A stretch of 64,000 nt of DNA from NCBI RefSeq assembly GCF_014851685.1, contig NZ_JACVAC010000004.1, positions 124,001-188,000 of the forward strand, written 5' to 3'. Below, one piece after another: positions 34,165 to 44,280 of this stretch. The stretch comes from Pseudomonas sp. PDM05 (GTDB lineage: Bacteria; Pseudomonadota; Gammaproteobacteria; Pseudomonadales; Pseudomonadaceae). The first letter of the stretch is position 1. Every line of letters begins with the position of its first letter. The translations under genes and the position numbers were made by a program. The notes under the pieces were generated by a model. It saw only the letters and a list, made by a program, of their open reading frames with translations. It ran no database searches and was not told where the DNA came from.

Positions 34165-35082
34165 TCAGGATTGACTGGAGGACGGCGGGGTTGACGGCGT
34201 CGCCGTCGGCGTCACAGCAGCAGGGGTCGGTGCGAGCACCGAGTTGGCTGTGGAAGCAGTTGGCGCAGATGCAGGCTTCGCTGCAGCAGCAGGCTTCGGT
34301 GCTGCCGGTTTTTTCGCTACTGCTGGCTTTTTCGCGGCGGCTGTTTTTGCCGCTGGCTTGGCTGCAGCAGACTTGGCTGCCGGTTTCGCGGCGGCCGGCT
34401 TGGCAGCTGATTTTGCAGCAGCGGGTTTCGCGGCGGCTTTGGCAGCGGGTTTAACCGCTGCCTTGGCGGCCGGCTTGGCGGCAGGTTTTGCAGCGACGGT
34501 TTTTGCCGCTGGTTTGGCAGCCGCTTTGACGGGCGCCTTGGCTGCAGCTTTCGCAGCCGGCTTGGCGGCCGCTTTGACCAGAGGCTTGGCCGCAGCTTTT
34601 GCAGCGGGTTTGGCGGCTGCGGTTTTCGCCGCTGGCTTAGCAGCAGGTTTTGCAGCAGCCGTTTTCACAGGAGCGACTTTAGCGCCGGTGAGTTTTTCGA
34701 TTTGCTTGGTCAGGGTATCGACCTTGCTGTGCAGTGCCTTGATTTCAGTCTTGCTCGGCACGCCCAGACGCGAAATGGCACTGTTGAGGCGCTTGTCCAG
34801 AGCCCCTTCCAGTTCGCTCCAAGTACCCAGTACTTGTTTCTTCGCATCACTGATACGCGAACCGGCAGTTGCCTTGGCGGCAGTTACTTTTTTACCAACT
34901 GCGCTATTGGCTACTTTCTCGGCCTTCTCGCCGTCTTTAACCAGAGTCTCGAAGAGTTTGCTGCCGTCACTGTCGATCTTCGAGTAAACGCCTAAACCAG
35001 CCAGCCAGATTTTGCGGGAATATTCTTCAACTTTCCCGACCCACGAGCTGCCTTCTTTCTGAGGTTTCTTTTGAACAGCCAT
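34165..35082 (-). CDS. phaF: PHA granule-associated protein PhaF (phasin with histone-like tail)
   Basis: A 305-residue bifunctional phasin. The N-terminal ~140 residues form the amphipathic granule-binding helix (SRKIWLAGLGVYSKI, shared with PhaI) and a coiled coil; the rest is a highly repetitive Lys/Ala/Pro tail of AAKPAAK units like histone H1, which binds DNA and helps partition granules at division. It ends in a Ser/Thr/Pro stretch. AAGGAG lies 9 nt before ATG 35082. It follows phaI by 12 nt in the same direction. Confidence 0.95.
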   Translation of the reverse strand: MAVQKKPQKEGSSWVGKVEEYSRKIWLAGLGVYSKIDSDGSKLFETLVKDGEKAEKVANSAVGKKVTAAKATAGSRISDAKKQVLGTWSELEGALDKRLNSAISRLGVPSKTEIKALHSKVDTLTKQIEKLTGAKVAPVKTAAAKPAAKPAAKTAAAKPAAKAAAKPLVKAAAKPAAKAAAKAPVKAAAKPAAKTVAAKPAAKPAAKAAVKPAAKAAAKPAAAKSAAKPAAAKPAAKSAAAKPAAKTAAAKKPAVAKKPAAPKPAAAAKPASAPTASTANSVLAPTPAAVTPTATPSTPPSSSQS

Positions 35083-35094
35083 CCCGATGTCTCC

Positions 35095-35517
35095 TTAGTG
35101 TTTACGCGCGACACGTTCGAGCAATGCCGTCAGCTCTTCGAGCTTAGCAGAGAGTGTCTCCACGTCATGTTTAGACGCAATGCCGATTCGATTCAAGGCA
35201 CTTGCAACACGAGTATCAAAAGCTTTTTCAACTTTATCCAGCTGAACTTCTACCAGACCTTTGACAGAGGAGACATTACTCTTTACTTGGTCAATCTGAC
35301 TATTGGCAGCGTCAAGTTGTTCAACTGCAACTTTTTTACCTTTACTTTCAACATGTTGACCCGCCTTGACGAGTTCCTTGAAGTACTCGTTGCCCTCGCT
35401 TCCAACCTTGGCATACGCACCAAGGCCCGCCAGCCAGATCTTGCGGGCGTAGGTTTTAACCTCGCTCAGGGCAGTAGTCGGGGCATCGATTTTTTTCTTC
35501 AAGATAACTTTGGCCAT
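35095..35517 (-). CDS. phaI: PHA granule-associated phasin PhaI
   Basis: A 140-residue phasin coating PHA granules. It shares KIWLAGLGAYAKVGSEG and the downstream coiled-coil layout with the PhaF N-terminus but has no histone-like tail. The frame is open to 35577, but MAKVILKKK is the family start. It is probably transcribed with phaF from a promoter in the 104-nt gap upstream, the phaI promoter that PhaD acts on in other species. Confidence 0.95.
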   Translation of the reverse strand: MAKVILKKKIDAPTTALSEVKTYARKIWLAGLGAYAKVGSEGNEYFKELVKAGQHVESKGKKVAVEQLDAANSQIDQVKSNVSSVKGLVEVQLDKVEKAFDTRVASALNRIGIASKHDVETLSAKLEELTALLERVARKH

Positions 35518-35621
35518 GGTGCACCTCACGCGAAATAGGGTGGAGGAACGGCCCGCAGGAGTTGAGGGCTTGGGCACAAAGTAGGAGGAAAAATTAGAAT
35601 CGGCACCCTAGAACACTCGGA

Positions 35622-35897
35622 TCACGCCAATGCCTTATCCAGGGCTTTCTCGATTTCGGACTTGATGGTGCCACTCATGGCCGACATCAACAGGCCCAGT
35701 TCCACATCAATACGCAACGAATCATCTGCAACCAATACCGTGCCTTTAACCCCCGAACGCTTGAGGTTCAAGGTATCGCCAGACCACGATGGCTCCAGGC
35801 CATATTGCTCCTTGAGTTTATGCGCCAACTTCTCGGCCTTTGCCCGAGCGCCTTCTTTACCCAGGGAATGTGCACGCTCAACGGTAATACGGGCCAT
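35622..35897 (-). CDS. polyhydroxyalkanoic acid system family protein
   Basis: A 91-residue protein of the PHA_gran_rgn type (ARITVERAHSLGKEGARAKA ... LKEQYGLEPSW), always found beside phaI in pseudomonads. It is predicted to be small, soluble and basic. Function is not established. A GAGGAG ribosome-binding site precedes the ATG. Confidence 0.8.
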   Translation of the reverse strand: MARITVERAHSLGKEGARAKAEKLAHKLKEQYGLEPSWSGDTLNLKRSGVKGTVLVADDSLRIDVELGLLMSAMSGTIKSEIEKALDKALA

Positions 35898-35991
35898 TGC
35901 AATGACTCCTCTTTATTGCGGTTTGGATACCTTCGATGCGGCAAAAGGTCTCGGTGACCATCCATCTTACCTATACGCAACTCGACAATCT

Positions 35992-36124
35992 GTAGTGAGC
36001 GGGCTTGCCCCGCGCTGGGTGGCGCAGCCGCCCCAAACCCAGGCAACGCGGTCTTTCTGAAACTCCCAGGCGTCCTTGTGGGGGGCGGCTTCGCCACCCA
36101 GTGCGGGGCAAACCCGCTCACTAC
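35992..36124. repeat. large REP palindrome, GTAGTGAG class
   Basis: A 133-nt element with inverted ends beginning GTAGTGAGCGGGCTTGCC. Each arm of about 45 nt holds two small hairpins (GCGGG/CCCGC and GGTGGC/GCCGCC types). A second copy lies at 46193-46324. It fills most of the 300-nt gap between the PHA-system gene and ubiE; the ubiE promoter must lie right of it. Confidence 0.85.
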
Positions 36125-36197
36125 AGATTGAGCCTTGCCAAGACAAAGCAGGCCTTGGGGATTATCATGTGCCGCATTCTCTTTTGGTGACAGCGAT

Positions 36198-36968
36198 ATG
36201 ACTGATCAGCGCAAAGGCAGCGATGCCGAACCCACCACTCACTTCGGCTTCAAGAACGTCCCGGAAAGCCAAAAGGCGGAAAAAGTCGCTGAGGTGTTCC
36301 ACTCCGTTGCGGCCAAGTACGACCTGATGAACGACGTGCTCTCCGGCGGCATGCACCGCCTGTGGAAGCGCTTCACCATCGAGCTGTCCGGCGTGCGCGC
36401 CGGCAATCGCGTGCTGGACATCGCCGGCGGCACGGGCGACCTGGCAGCCAAGTTCTCCAAGCTCGTCGGCCCCACCGGCCAGGTGGTACTGGCGGACATC
36501 AACGGTTCGATGCTCAAGGTCGGTCGCGACCGCCTGCTCGACAAAGGCGTGGCCGGCAATATCGAATTCGTCCAGGCCGACGCTGAAAAGCTGCCGTTCC
36601 CCGACAACCATTTCGACTGCGTGACCATCGCCTTCGGCCTGCGCAACGTGACCCATAAAGAAGACGCGATCCGCTCGATGCTGCGCGTACTCAAGCCGGG
36701 CGGCCGCCTGTTGGTGCTGGAGTTCTCCAAACCGACCAACGCACTGATGTCCAAGGTCTACGACACCTATTCCTTCGCCTTCATGCCGTTGATGGGCAAG
36801 CTGATCACCAATGACGCCGAAAGCTATCGCTACCTGGCCGAATCGATCCGCATGCACCCCGACCAGGAAACCCTGAAGTCGATGATGGTAGAAGCCGGTT
36901 TCGACCGCGTGACCTACCACAACATGACGTCCGGCATCGTCGCCCTGCACCGCGGCATCAAGCCCTGA
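36198..36968 (+). CDS. ubiE: ubiquinone/menaquinone C-methyltransferase UbiE
   Basis: SAM-dependent C-methylation of the demethylated quinone ring in ubiquinone synthesis. It has 256 residues with SAM motif [13 protein letters not shown] (72-83) and the UbiE signatures [17 protein letters not shown] and FGLRNVTHK. The start at 36198 (MTDQRKGSD) is preferred over the open frame to 36135. It overlaps ubiJ by 1 nt in a ubiE-ubiJ-ubiB operon. Confidence 0.97.
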   Translation: MTDQRKGSDAEPTTHFGFKNVPESQKAEKVAEVFHSVAAKYDLMNDVLSGGMHRLWKRFTIELSGVRAGNRVLDIAGGTGDLAAKFSKLVGPTGQVVLADINGSMLKVGRDRLLDKGVAGNIEFVQADAEKLPFPDNHFDCVTIAFGLRNVTHKEDAIRSMLRVLKPGGRLLVLEFSKPTNALMSKVYDTYSFAFMPLMGKLITNDAESYRYLAESIRMHPDQETLKSMMVEAGFDRVTYHNMTSGIVALHRGIKP

Positions 36969-37591
36969 TGCTGCTCCAGGGCCTTCTCGCCAGCGTTGAG
37001 CACGGCCTCAACCGTGTGCTGCGCCTGGACAGCACCGCCCTGGCGCGGCTCGCGCACTTGACCGGCAAGGTGATTGCCGTCGATTGCCGCAGCCCCGCCG
37101 TGCAGCTGTTTATCCTGCCCAGCGATGAAGGCCTGCTGCTCGCCAGCACCTGGGCCTGTGATGCCGACTGCACCCTGCGCGCACCGGCGTCGAGCCTGCT
37201 GCACCTGGCATTGAGCCGCAACAAGACCGCGATCCTGCACAGCACCGAAGTCGAACTGGAAGGCGACAGCTCGGTGCTGATGGACCTGGCCGCCGTGTTG
37301 CAAGACCTGGAGCTGGATTGGGAATACGAGCTGTCACGCTGGATCGGCCCGGTGGCCACCCAGTTGATCAGCGGGCACCTGCGCAGCCGTTCGCGGTGGT
37401 ATCAGCAAGGGTTCGCCAGCCTCAACCAGAACCTCGCCGAATACCTGAGCGAAGAATCGCGCACCCTGGTCGGACAACGGGAAGCGCAAGCGCGCTTTCG
37501 TGAACTCGACAAGGCCAAAATCGACCTGGAACGCCTTGAGGCACGCTTCGAGCGCCTGAGCCGTTCCCTTGATCCAAGCGATAACGCATGA
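36968..37591 (+). CDS. ubiJ: ubiquinone biosynthesis accessory factor UbiJ
   Basis: A 207-residue SCP2-domain lipid-binding protein that helps present quinone intermediates to the Ubi hydroxylases and methylases. The N-terminal SCP2-like part ([16 protein letters not shown] ... [12 protein letters not shown]) is followed by a helical C-terminus with a coiled coil ([17 protein letters not shown]). It overlaps ubiE by 1 nt and ubiB by 4 nt. Confidence 0.9.
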   Translation: MLLQGLLASVEHGLNRVLRLDSTALARLAHLTGKVIAVDCRSPAVQLFILPSDEGLLLASTWACDADCTLRAPASSLLHLALSRNKTAILHSTEVELEGDSSVLMDLAAVLQDLELDWEYELSRWIGPVATQLISGHLRSRSRWYQQGFASLNQNLAEYLSEESRTLVGQREAQARFRELDKAKIDLERLEARFERLSRSLDPSDNA

Positions 37592-39192
37592 AGCTGCTCG
37601 CCGTCCGCCGTTTGTTCCGTATCCAGCGCGTCGTAATCCGCTACCAACTCGATGACCTGCTGTTCGCCCTGCCGCTGCCGTGGTTCCTGCTGGCGGTTCG
37701 CTACGTGCTGCCGTGGCGCTGGTTCCCGCGCAAGAAGCTTGAACTCAGCAGAGGCGCACGCCTGCGCCTGGCATTGCAGGACCTGGGGCCGATCTTCATC
37801 AAGTTCGGGCAGATCCTCTCGACCCGTCGCGACCTGCTGCCCGAAGACATCGCCGACGAGCTGATGCTGTTGCAAGACCGCGTGCCGCCGTTCGACTCGC
37901 AACAGTCGATGAAGCTGATCGAAGAACAGCTGGGCCGGAAGATCAGTGAAGTATTCAGCCGTTTCGACGTCGAACCGCTGGCCTCCGCCTCGGTCGCCCA
38001 GGTGCACGCTGCGCAACTGAAGAGCGGCGAAGAAGTGGTGGTGAAAGTGATCCGCCCGGGTCTCAAGCCGATCATCGGCCAGGACCTGGCGTGGCTGTTC
38101 ATCCTCGCCCGCGCCGCCGAGCGCTTCAGCGCCGATGCGCGCTTGCTGCACCCGGTGGACGTGGTTGCCGACTACGAAAAAACCATCTACGACGAACTCG
38201 ACCTGCTGCGCGAAGCCGCCAACGCCAGCCAGCTCAAGCGCAACTTCGAAGGCTCGCCGCTGCTGTACGTGCCGCAGGTGTATTGGGACTGGTGCCGCCC
38301 CAAAGTGCTGGTGATGGAGCGCATCTACGGCGTGCAAGTCACTGACCTCGCGACCCTGGCCGACCAGCGCACCGACATGAAAATGCTCGCCGAGCGTGGC
38401 GTGGAGATCTTCTTCACCCAGGTGTTCCGCGACAGCTTCTTCCACGCCGACATGCACCCCGGCAACATCTTCGTCAGCACCGTCAACCCGTGGAGCCCGC
38501 AGTACATCGCGATCGACTGCGGCATCGTCGGCAGCCTGACCCCACAGGACCAGGACTACCTGGCGCGCAACCTGTTCGCCTTCTTCAAACGCGACTACCG
38601 CCGCGTGGCGCAGTTGCACATCGATTCGGGCTGGGTGCCGGCGGAAACCAAACTCAACGAATTCGAAGCTGCCATTCGCACGGTATGCGAGCCGATCTTT
38701 GAAAAACCGCTGAAGGACATTTCCTTTGGCCAGGTACTGATGCGCCTGTTCCAGACCGCCCGACGCTTCAATATGGAAGTGCAACCGCAGCTGGTCCTGT
38801 TGCAGAAAACCCTGCTGAACATCGAAGGCCTGGGCCGCCAGCTGTACCCGGACCTCGACCTGTGGAACACCGCCCAGCCGTTCCTCGAGCGCTGGATGCG
38901 CGAGCGGGTCAGCCCGAAAACCCTGATCGGCAATCTGCACAGCCAGTTCGAACAACTACCGCACTTGGCCAACATGACCCGCGACCTGCTGGAGCGCATG
39001 TCCCAGCCCCACGCCAAGGACCCGGCGCCGCCGTGGCACAAGCGCAAGGACGACTGGTTCCTGCGCCTGCTCGGCGCCGCGCACCTGACCGGCGGCATTG
39101 TGCTGGCCCTGGGCGGGCCGTTGAATCAATTGGGCCACTGGCCGGCCGGTATCATGGTCGCCGTGGGTGTTTATCTGATCGTGCGCCGATAG
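37588..39192 (+). CDS. ubiB: ubiquinone biosynthesis protein UbiB (atypical kinase/ATPase)
   Basis: Membrane-anchored ADCK-family protein-kinase-like ATPase needed for ubiquinone synthesis. It has 534 residues with the family KxGQ motif in [11 protein letters not shown] (Lys72-Gln75), an Ala-rich loop ASASVAQVH in place of the usual kinase P-loop, [11 protein letters not shown] catalytic loop, and a C-terminal pair of membrane helices (GGIVLALGG and [13 protein letters not shown]). Confidence 0.96.
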   Translation: MKLLAVRRLFRIQRVVIRYQLDDLLFALPLPWFLLAVRYVLPWRWFPRKKLELSRGARLRLALQDLGPIFIKFGQILSTRRDLLPEDIADELMLLQDRVPPFDSQQSMKLIEEQLGRKISEVFSRFDVEPLASASVAQVHAAQLKSGEEVVVKVIRPGLKPIIGQDLAWLFILARAAERFSADARLLHPVDVVADYEKTIYDELDLLREAANASQLKRNFEGSPLLYVPQVYWDWCRPKVLVMERIYGVQVTDLATLADQRTDMKMLAERGVEIFFTQVFRDSFFHADMHPGNIFVSTVNPWSPQYIAIDCGIVGSLTPQDQDYLARNLFAFFKRDYRRVAQLHIDSGWVPAETKLNEFEAAIRTVCEPIFEKPLKDISFGQVLMRLFQTARRFNMEVQPQLVLLQKTLLNIEGLGRQLYPDLDLWNTAQPFLERWMRERVSPKTLIGNLHSQFEQLPHLANMTRDLLERMSQPHAKDPAPPWHKRKDDWFLRLLGAAHLTGGIVLALGGPLNQLGHWPAGIMVAVGVYLIVRR

Positions 39193-39233
39193 CCAATCCG
39201 GTTATACACTGTCGCAAATTGCCGGAGCCGAAC

Positions 39234-39626
39234 ATGAAAGACTGGCTGGACGAGATCAAATGGGACAGTGACGGCCTGGTGCCGGCCATTGCCCAGGACT
39301 ACAAGACCGGGCGCGTATTGATGATGGCCTGGATGAACCGCGAGGCCCTGAGCCTCACCGCCACTGAGCAGCGCGCCATTTACTGGTCACGTTCGCGTGG
39401 CAAACTGTGGCGCAAGGGCGAAGAGTCCGGGCACGTGCAGACCCTGCACGAGATGCGCATCGACTGCGATGCCGACGTGGTGATCCTCAAGGTCGAGCAG
39501 ATCGGCAACATCGCCTGCCACACCGGCCGGCACAGCTGCTTCTACCGCGTGTTCGAAAACGGCGAGTGGAAGGTTGTCGAACCCGTGCTCAAAGACCCGC
39601 ACGCCATCTACTCCGCAGGACACTAG
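39234..39626 (+). CDS. hisI: phosphoribosyl-AMP cyclohydrolase
   Basis: Opens the adenine ring of PR-AMP in histidine synthesis. The 130-residue protein has the metal-binding motifs DCDADVV and [12 protein letters not shown]. It is a stand-alone HisI, not fused to HisE as in enterobacteria; hisE follows after 2 nt. Confidence 0.96.
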   Translation: MKDWLDEIKWDSDGLVPAIAQDYKTGRVLMMAWMNREALSLTATEQRAIYWSRSRGKLWRKGEESGHVQTLHEMRIDCDADVVILKVEQIGNIACHTGRHSCFYRVFENGEWKVVEPVLKDPHAIYSAGH

Positions 39627-39628
39627 AC

Positions 39629-39961
39629 ATGAGCGATACCCTGAACCGTGTGGCCCAGGTACTGGAAGACCGCAAAGGCGCGGACGCCGACAGTTCCTAC
39701 GTCGCCAGCCTGTACCACAAGGGCCTGAACAAGATCCTGGAAAAACTCGGCGAAGAATCCGTCGAGACGATCATCGCCGCCAAGGACGCGCAAATCAGCG
39801 GCGACTGCAGCGATGTGATCTACGAAACCGCCGACCTGTGGTTCCACAGCCTGGTCATGCTCGCCCAACTGGGGCAGCACCCACAGGCCGTGCTGGATGA
39901 ACTGGACCGTCGTTTCGGCTTGTCCGGGCATGCCGAAAAGGCTTCGCGCCCGACCACCTGA
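39629..39961 (+). CDS. hisE: phosphoribosyl-ATP pyrophosphatase
   Basis: Hydrolyses PR-ATP to PR-AMP, one step before HisI. The 110-residue all-helical MazG-like protein carries [14 protein letters not shown] and [14 protein letters not shown], the EExxE and ExxD metal sites. The ATG at 39629 lies 2 nt beyond the hisI stop. Confidence 0.96.
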   Translation: MSDTLNRVAQVLEDRKGADADSSYVASLYHKGLNKILEKLGEESVETIIAAKDAQISGDCSDVIYETADLWFHSLVMLAQLGQHPQAVLDELDRRFGLSGHAEKASRPTT

Positions 39962-39986
39962 ATAACTTTTACTGAGGATCTGCAGC

Positions 39987-40265
39987 ATGGGCATTTTTGA
40001 CTGGAAACACTGGATCGTCATTCTGGTGGTCGTGGTACTGGTATTCGGCACCAAGAAACTCAAGAACCTGGGCACTGACGTCGGCGAATCGATCAAGGGC
40101 TTTCGCAAAGCCATGAACGACGACGAAAAGCCTGCCGACCCGGCTGCCAATCCGGTGCCACCGGCGCAGCCTGTGCACCCGCAGGCCGCCCAGCCGATCA
40201 CCGAGCGTCGTACCTTCGACGTGCAGGCTGAGAAAGTCGAAGAGCCGACCCGCAAAGACTCGTGA
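39987..40265 (+). CDS. tatA: Sec-independent translocase protein TatA
   Basis: Pore-forming component of the twin-arginine translocase for folded proteins. It has 92 residues: an N-terminal membrane helix ([17 protein letters not shown]), an amphipathic helix with [13 protein letters not shown], then an acidic Pro-rich tail. It heads tatABC. Confidence 0.95.
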   Translation: MGIFDWKHWIVILVVVVLVFGTKKLKNLGTDVGESIKGFRKAMNDDEKPADPAANPVPPAQPVHPQAAQPITERRTFDVQAEKVEEPTRKDS

Positions 40266-40275
40266 GCACTGACTA

Positions 40276-40671
40276 ATGTTTGGTATCAGCTTCTCTGAAC
40301 TGCTGCTCGTCGGCCTTGTGGCCCTGCTGGTACTGGGGCCGGAACGCCTGCCCGGTGCGGCACGCACGGCCGGCCTGTGGATCGGCCGCCTGAAACGCAG
40401 TTTCAATGCGATCAAACAGGAAGTTGAACGGGAAATCGGTGCCGACGAGATCCGTCGGCAACTGCACAACGAACATATCCTGTCGTTGGAGCAAGAGGCG
40501 CGCAAGATCCTGTCGCCGGTCCAGGAGCCCGCCAAACCGGTTGAGCCCGTGGCCGAGCAGAGCATCGCACCGACCACCCAGACCCCACCTGTTGCGCCCA
40601 CCGAGCCTGCGCCGACGCCCGTTGCGTCGCCCGCGCCCCATGACCCTACATTGCCGCCGCGAGCCCCATGA
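40276..40671 (+). CDS. tatB: Sec-independent translocase protein TatB
   Basis: Twin-arginine signal-peptide receptor partner of TatC. It has 131 residues with the membrane helix and hinge [20 protein letters not shown], an amphipathic helix, and a Pro/Ala/Thr-rich C-terminus. It lies 10 nt after tatA and overlaps tatC by 4 nt. Confidence 0.95.
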   Translation: MFGISFSELLLVGLVALLVLGPERLPGAARTAGLWIGRLKRSFNAIKQEVEREIGADEIRRQLHNEHILSLEQEARKILSPVQEPAKPVEPVAEQSIAPTTQTPPVAPTEPAPTPVASPAPHDPTLPPRAP

Positions 40672-41456
40672 GCGCTGATAAACCGGAAAACGACCAGCAC
40701 ATGCCGCTGGTCTCGCACCTCACCGAGCTGCGTACCCGCCTGCTGCGTTGCGTAGCGGCGATCTTCATCATCTTTGCCGGGCTGTTCGCCTTCACCCAGC
40801 AGATCTATACCTTTGTCTCGACGCCCCTGCGCCAGTATTTGCCGGCCGGCGCGACGATGATCGCCACCGACGTGTCGTCGCCGTTCCTCACGCCGTTGAA
40901 GCTGACGATGATGGTCTCGCTGTTCCTGGCGATCCCGGTGATCCTGCACCAGATCTGGGGCTTTATCGCACCGGGCCTGTACAAGCATGAGAAGCGCATC
41001 GCGGTGCCGTTGCTGGTATCGAGCATTTGCCTGTTCTACACCGGCATGGCGTTCGCCTACTTCCTGGTGTTCCCGCTGATCTTCAAGTTCTTCGCCGCCG
41101 CCACGCCGGCCGGTGTGGAAATGATGACCGACATCACCAGCTACCTCGACTTCGTGATGACACTGTTCTTCGCCTTTGGCGTGGCCTTCGAAATCCCGGT
41201 GGCCGTGGTGTTGCTGGTGTGGATCGGCGTGGTCAACGTGGCGTACCTGAAGAAGATCCGCCCGTATGTGATCATCGGCTGCTTTGTGGTCGGCATGATC
41301 CTCACCCCGCCGGACATCTTCTCCCAGACCCTGCTGGCCGTGCCGATGTGGATGCTGTTCGAGATCGGCATCCTGTTCAGCGGCTTGATCAGCAAGCGCG
41401 GCGAACACCCGGATGACCAGCCCGACGACGACCAACCGCCAGCAACCCAGCCGTGA
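40668..41456 (+). CDS. tatC: Sec-independent translocase protein TatC
   Basis: Six-helix membrane protein that recognises twin-arginine signal peptides. It has 262 residues; [12 protein letters not shown] begins the first helix and [20 protein letters not shown] is the conserved late segment. The acidic tail ([12 protein letters not shown]) is cytoplasmic. The stop overlaps the rsmE start by 4 nt. Confidence 0.97.
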   Translation: MSADKPENDQHMPLVSHLTELRTRLLRCVAAIFIIFAGLFAFTQQIYTFVSTPLRQYLPAGATMIATDVSSPFLTPLKLTMMVSLFLAIPVILHQIWGFIAPGLYKHEKRIAVPLLVSSICLFYTGMAFAYFLVFPLIFKFFAAATPAGVEMMTDITSYLDFVMTLFFAFGVAFEIPVAVVLLVWIGVVNVAYLKKIRPYVIIGCFVVGMILTPPDIFSQTLLAVPMWMLFEIGILFSGLISKRGEHPDDQPDDDQPPATQP

Positions 41457-42160
41457 ACCTGCTGCTGCTTGAGGAGGCCGACTTCATCGCGGCCGACCGT
41501 GTGGTACTGCGTGATCGGCGCCTGGTGCACATGCAGGAAGTCCACCGCGCAGCCGTCGGCGACAGCCTGCGCGTGGGCCGCATCGGCGGGCTGATGGGCA
41601 ATGCCCAACTGCTACGCCTGGAAAACAGCGAGGCCGAACTGCAAGTCAGCTTCGACCAGCCGCCGCCGGCCAAGCTGCCGCTGACCCTGCTGCTGGCCCT
41701 GCCCCGTCCGAAAATGCTGCGCCGGGTCCTGCAAACCGTGGCGGCCATGGGCGTGCCAAAGGTGGTGCTGCTCAACAGCTACCGCGTGGAAAAAAGTTTC
41801 TGGCAGACGCCATTCCTCGAGCCGCAAGCCATTCGCGAGCAACTGATCCTCGGCCTGGAACAGGCGCGGGACACGGTGCTGCCCGACATCATCATCGAGA
41901 AACGCTTCAAGCCGTTCGTCGAGGATCGCCTGCCGGCCATGGCCGCTGGCACCCTTGGCCTGATTGGCCATCCCGGCGACTACCCGGCCTGCCCGCGTGG
42001 GCTGGACGAACCGGTGACCCTGGCAATCGGCCCGGAAGGCGGCTGGATTCCCTACGAGGTCGACTTGCTGGCCAAGGCGGGTTTGCAGCCGGTGCAACTG
42101 GGCGCCCGCATCCTGCGCGTCGAAACCGCCGTCACCGCTCTCCTGGCCCGACTGTTCTGA
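41453..42160 (+). CDS. rsmE: 16S rRNA m3U1498 methyltransferase RsmE
   Basis: SPOUT-family methyltransferase acting on U1498 of 16S rRNA. It has 235 residues with the C-terminal knot motifs LAIGPEGGW and [17 protein letters not shown]. The start is GTG at 41453, overlapping the tatC stop (GTGA), so translation is probably coupled. Confidence 0.95.
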   Translation: MNLLLLEEADFIAADRVVLRDRRLVHMQEVHRAAVGDSLRVGRIGGLMGNAQLLRLENSEAELQVSFDQPPPAKLPLTLLLALPRPKMLRRVLQTVAAMGVPKVVLLNSYRVEKSFWQTPFLEPQAIREQLILGLEQARDTVLPDIIIEKRFKPFVEDRLPAMAAGTLGLIGHPGDYPACPRGLDEPVTLAIGPEGGWIPYEVDLLAKAGLQPVQLGARILRVETAVTALLARLF

Positions 42161-42188
42161 CCCAACCCCAGACATCTGATCGCGTCGC

Positions 42189-42215
42189 TACAGAATCCCC
42201 GACACAGGCCGATAC
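42189..42215 (+). promoter_or_regulatory. sigma-28 (FliA) type promoter of the first chemoreceptor
   Basis: TACAGAAT (42189-42196), an 11-nt spacer and GCCGATAC (42208-42215) resemble the FliA consensus TAAAGTTT-N11-GCCGATAA (5/8 and 7/8). It lies 43 nt before the chemoreceptor start; many Pseudomonas chemoreceptors are FliA-controlled. Confidence 0.6.
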
Positions 42216-42257
42216 ACCCTGAATAAGTCCAAGCCTTGTTCCAGGGGAGTTCGCAGC

Positions 42258-44174
42258 ATGTATCGTTGGTTAGCCGAAAAGCTGGGGAATGTCAGCGTCA
42301 AATCCAAGTTGGGTGTAGGTTTTGGCCTGGTGTTACTGCTCACGCTCATGATTACCTTCACCGGCTGGAGCGGCCTGAGTGGCGTGATCAGCCGTGGCGA
42401 CAAGCTGGGTTTCATCTCCAGCGTCAATGAACTGACCAAGGATCTGCGCCTGGCGCGCCTGGACTACGAAATGCGGCGCGGCGAACAAGGCCCGGCGGCG
42501 GTCAACGCGCTGCTGGTGCAACTGGAAGCCGGCCTGAAAACCGCCGACGGCATGATCGATCAGCCGGCCGACAACCTCCTGGTGGACGATCAATTGGCCG
42601 CCGTCGAGCAATATCGCCGCGCATTCGAGGCCATGGTCCAGGCCGGGGCGAACCGTGAAAATGCGCGCAGCAAGCTGGGCGATACCGCCGACAACGCGGT
42701 GCTCAAAGTCGGCGAAATCGAGAAAGCCCTGCTGCAAGGCGACAGCGTCACGCAGTTCAACAGCGTGGTAGACCTGAGTAAGTTGATCCAGCAAGCGCGC
42801 TTCCAAGTGCGCGGCTACACCTACAGCGGCAAGGTCGAAGCCGAGCAGCCTGCGCTGGACGCCATCGATAACGCCCTGAAGAAAATCGCCAGCCTGAACG
42901 GCCAGGTCCCTGATCAATATTCGACCAACCTGCAACAGGCCAGCGTCTCGCTGCAAGCCTACCGCGCCGCCGTCAGCCAGTACCGTGACTCCCAGGTTGC
43001 CAGCGTCGCTGCCATGAAAATCATGGCCGAGCAAGGCGACATCCTGCTCGATCGCAGCAAAAAACTCACCGCGTCCCAGACCGTGGTGCGTGACAACGAT
43101 GCCGCCCAAGCCAAGCAAATGCTGGCACTGGCCACCGTACTCGCACTGGCGTTCGGCCTGATTGCCGCGTGGGCCATCACTCGCCAGATCATCATTCCGC
43201 TGAACCAGACCCTCAAGGTCGCCGAGCGCGTAGCCTCCGGCGACTTGAGCCACAACCTCGACTCCGCACGCCAGGACGAACTGGGTCAGTTGCAACGCGC
43301 CATGCAGAGCATGACCGTCGGCCTGCGTGAACTGATCGGCGGCATCAGCGACGGTGTCACCCAGATCGCCAGCGCCGCCGAGCAACTGTCGGCCGTGACC
43401 GAACAGACCAGCGCCGGGGTCAACAGCCAAAAAGTCGAGACCGACCAAGTCGCTACCGCGATGAACGAGATGGCCGCGACCGTGCAAGAAGTGGCACGCA
43501 ACGCCGAGGAAGCTTCCGAAGCCGCCGTCGCTGCTGACCAGCAAGCCCGCGAAGGCGACAAAGTGGTCGGCGAAGCCATCGCCCAGATCGAACGCCTGGC
43601 CAGCGAAGTCGGCAACTCGACGGTGGCCATGGGCGATCTGAAACGCGAAAGCGACAAGATCGGCAGTGTGCTCGACGTGATCAAGTCCGTAGCCCAGCAA
43701 ACCAACCTGTTGGCGCTCAACGCCGCGATTGAAGCCGCACGTGCCGGCGAAGCCGGGCGTGGCTTCGCCGTGGTGGCCGACGAGGTGCGCAGCCTGGCCC
43801 TGCGCACCCAGAAGTCCACCGAAGAGATCGAAGAACTGATCGTCGGCCTGCAAAGCGGTACCCAACAGGTCGCGACCATCATGGACAACAGCCGCGACCT
43901 CACCGACAGCAGTGTCGAGCTGACGCGCCGCGCCGGCAGCGCACTGGCGAGCATCACGCGCACGGTGTCGACCATCCAGGCGATGAACTCGCAGATCGCC
44001 ACCGCCGCCGAACAGCAAAGCGCCGTGGCCGAAGAGATTAACCGCAGTGTGTTGAACGTGCGGGACGTGTCCGAACAAACCTCTTCAGCCAGTGAAGAAA
44101 CGGCCGCATCCAGCGCCGAGCTGGCACGCCTGGGGATTTACCTACAAACCCTGGTAGGACGCTTCCGCATTTAA
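42258..44174 (+). CDS. methyl-accepting chemotaxis protein with large helical (HBM-type) sensor domain, receptor 1
   Basis: Transmembrane chemoreceptor of 638 residues. Membrane helix 1 (about 20-42) and helix 2 (about 290-312) bracket a periplasmic domain of about 245 helical residues, the size of a helical bimodular (HBM) ligand domain. HAMP follows ([20 protein letters not shown]), then the signalling domain with the hairpin tip [20 protein letters not shown] and [10 protein letters not shown]. It occupies the place of P. aeruginosa PA5072 (McpK, 2-oxoglutarate), after rsmE; an organic-acid ligand is plausible but not readable. No CheR-binding pentapeptide is seen at the C-terminus. Confidence 0.92.
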   Translation: MYRWLAEKLGNVSVKSKLGVGFGLVLLLTLMITFTGWSGLSGVISRGDKLGFISSVNELTKDLRLARLDYEMRRGEQGPAAVNALLVQLEAGLKTADGMIDQPADNLLVDDQLAAVEQYRRAFEAMVQAGANRENARSKLGDTADNAVLKVGEIEKALLQGDSVTQFNSVVDLSKLIQQARFQVRGYTYSGKVEAEQPALDAIDNALKKIASLNGQVPDQYSTNLQQASVSLQAYRAAVSQYRDSQVASVAAMKIMAEQGDILLDRSKKLTASQTVVRDNDAAQAKQMLALATVLALAFGLIAAWAITRQIIIPLNQTLKVAERVASGDLSHNLDSARQDELGQLQRAMQSMTVGLRELIGGISDGVTQIASAAEQLSAVTEQTSAGVNSQKVETDQVATAMNEMAATVQEVARNAEEASEAAVAADQQAREGDKVVGEAIAQIERLASEVGNSTVAMGDLKRESDKIGSVLDVIKSVAQQTNLLALNAAIEAARAGEAGRGFAVVADEVRSLALRTQKSTEEIEELIVGLQSGTQQVATIMDNSRDLTDSSVELTRRAGSALASITRTVSTIQAMNSQIATAAEQQSAVAEEINRSVLNVRDVSEQTSSASEETAASSAELARLGIYLQTLVGRFRI

Positions 44175-44221
44175 TTAGCAGCTTGTGAAATTTCCTACGC
44201 AGTTATCAGCCCGGCACTGAG

Positions 44222-44271
44222 CCAAATCGATTTAGCGTTTCCTTTACTGCGAAACGCTTAATTCGATTTGG
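44222..44271 (+). promoter_or_regulatory. strong leader hairpin overlapping the ribosome-binding site of receptor 2
   Basis: Outer 9-bp stem CCAAATCGA/TCGATTTGG (44222-44230 with 44263-44271) and inner 8-bp stem AGCGTTTC/GAAACGCT (44234-44241 with 44251-44258), separated by a small internal loop. The Shine-Dalgarno GGAGG (44270-44274) begins inside the outer stem, 6 nt before the ATG. It could be an RNA switch on translation or, as DNA, an operator. Confidence 0.6.
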
Positions 44272-44280
44272 AGGTGCGTC

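Noticed and set aside
33983..34174. 63-codon plus-strand frame across the adhesin remnant and phaF terminator
   Set aside because: It is a third frame through the pseudogene, runs through the phaF terminator hairpin and does not resemble the adhesins.
34244..34987. 247-codon Ala/Gly/Phe-rich plus-strand frame opposite phaF
   Set aside because: Complement of the AAKP repeats; an artefact of low complexity.
35992..36124. possible CRISPR or attachment site because of repeated GCGGGCTTGCC units
   Set aside because: Only one inverted pair, no regularly spaced direct repeats and no cas genes; it is a REP palindrome.
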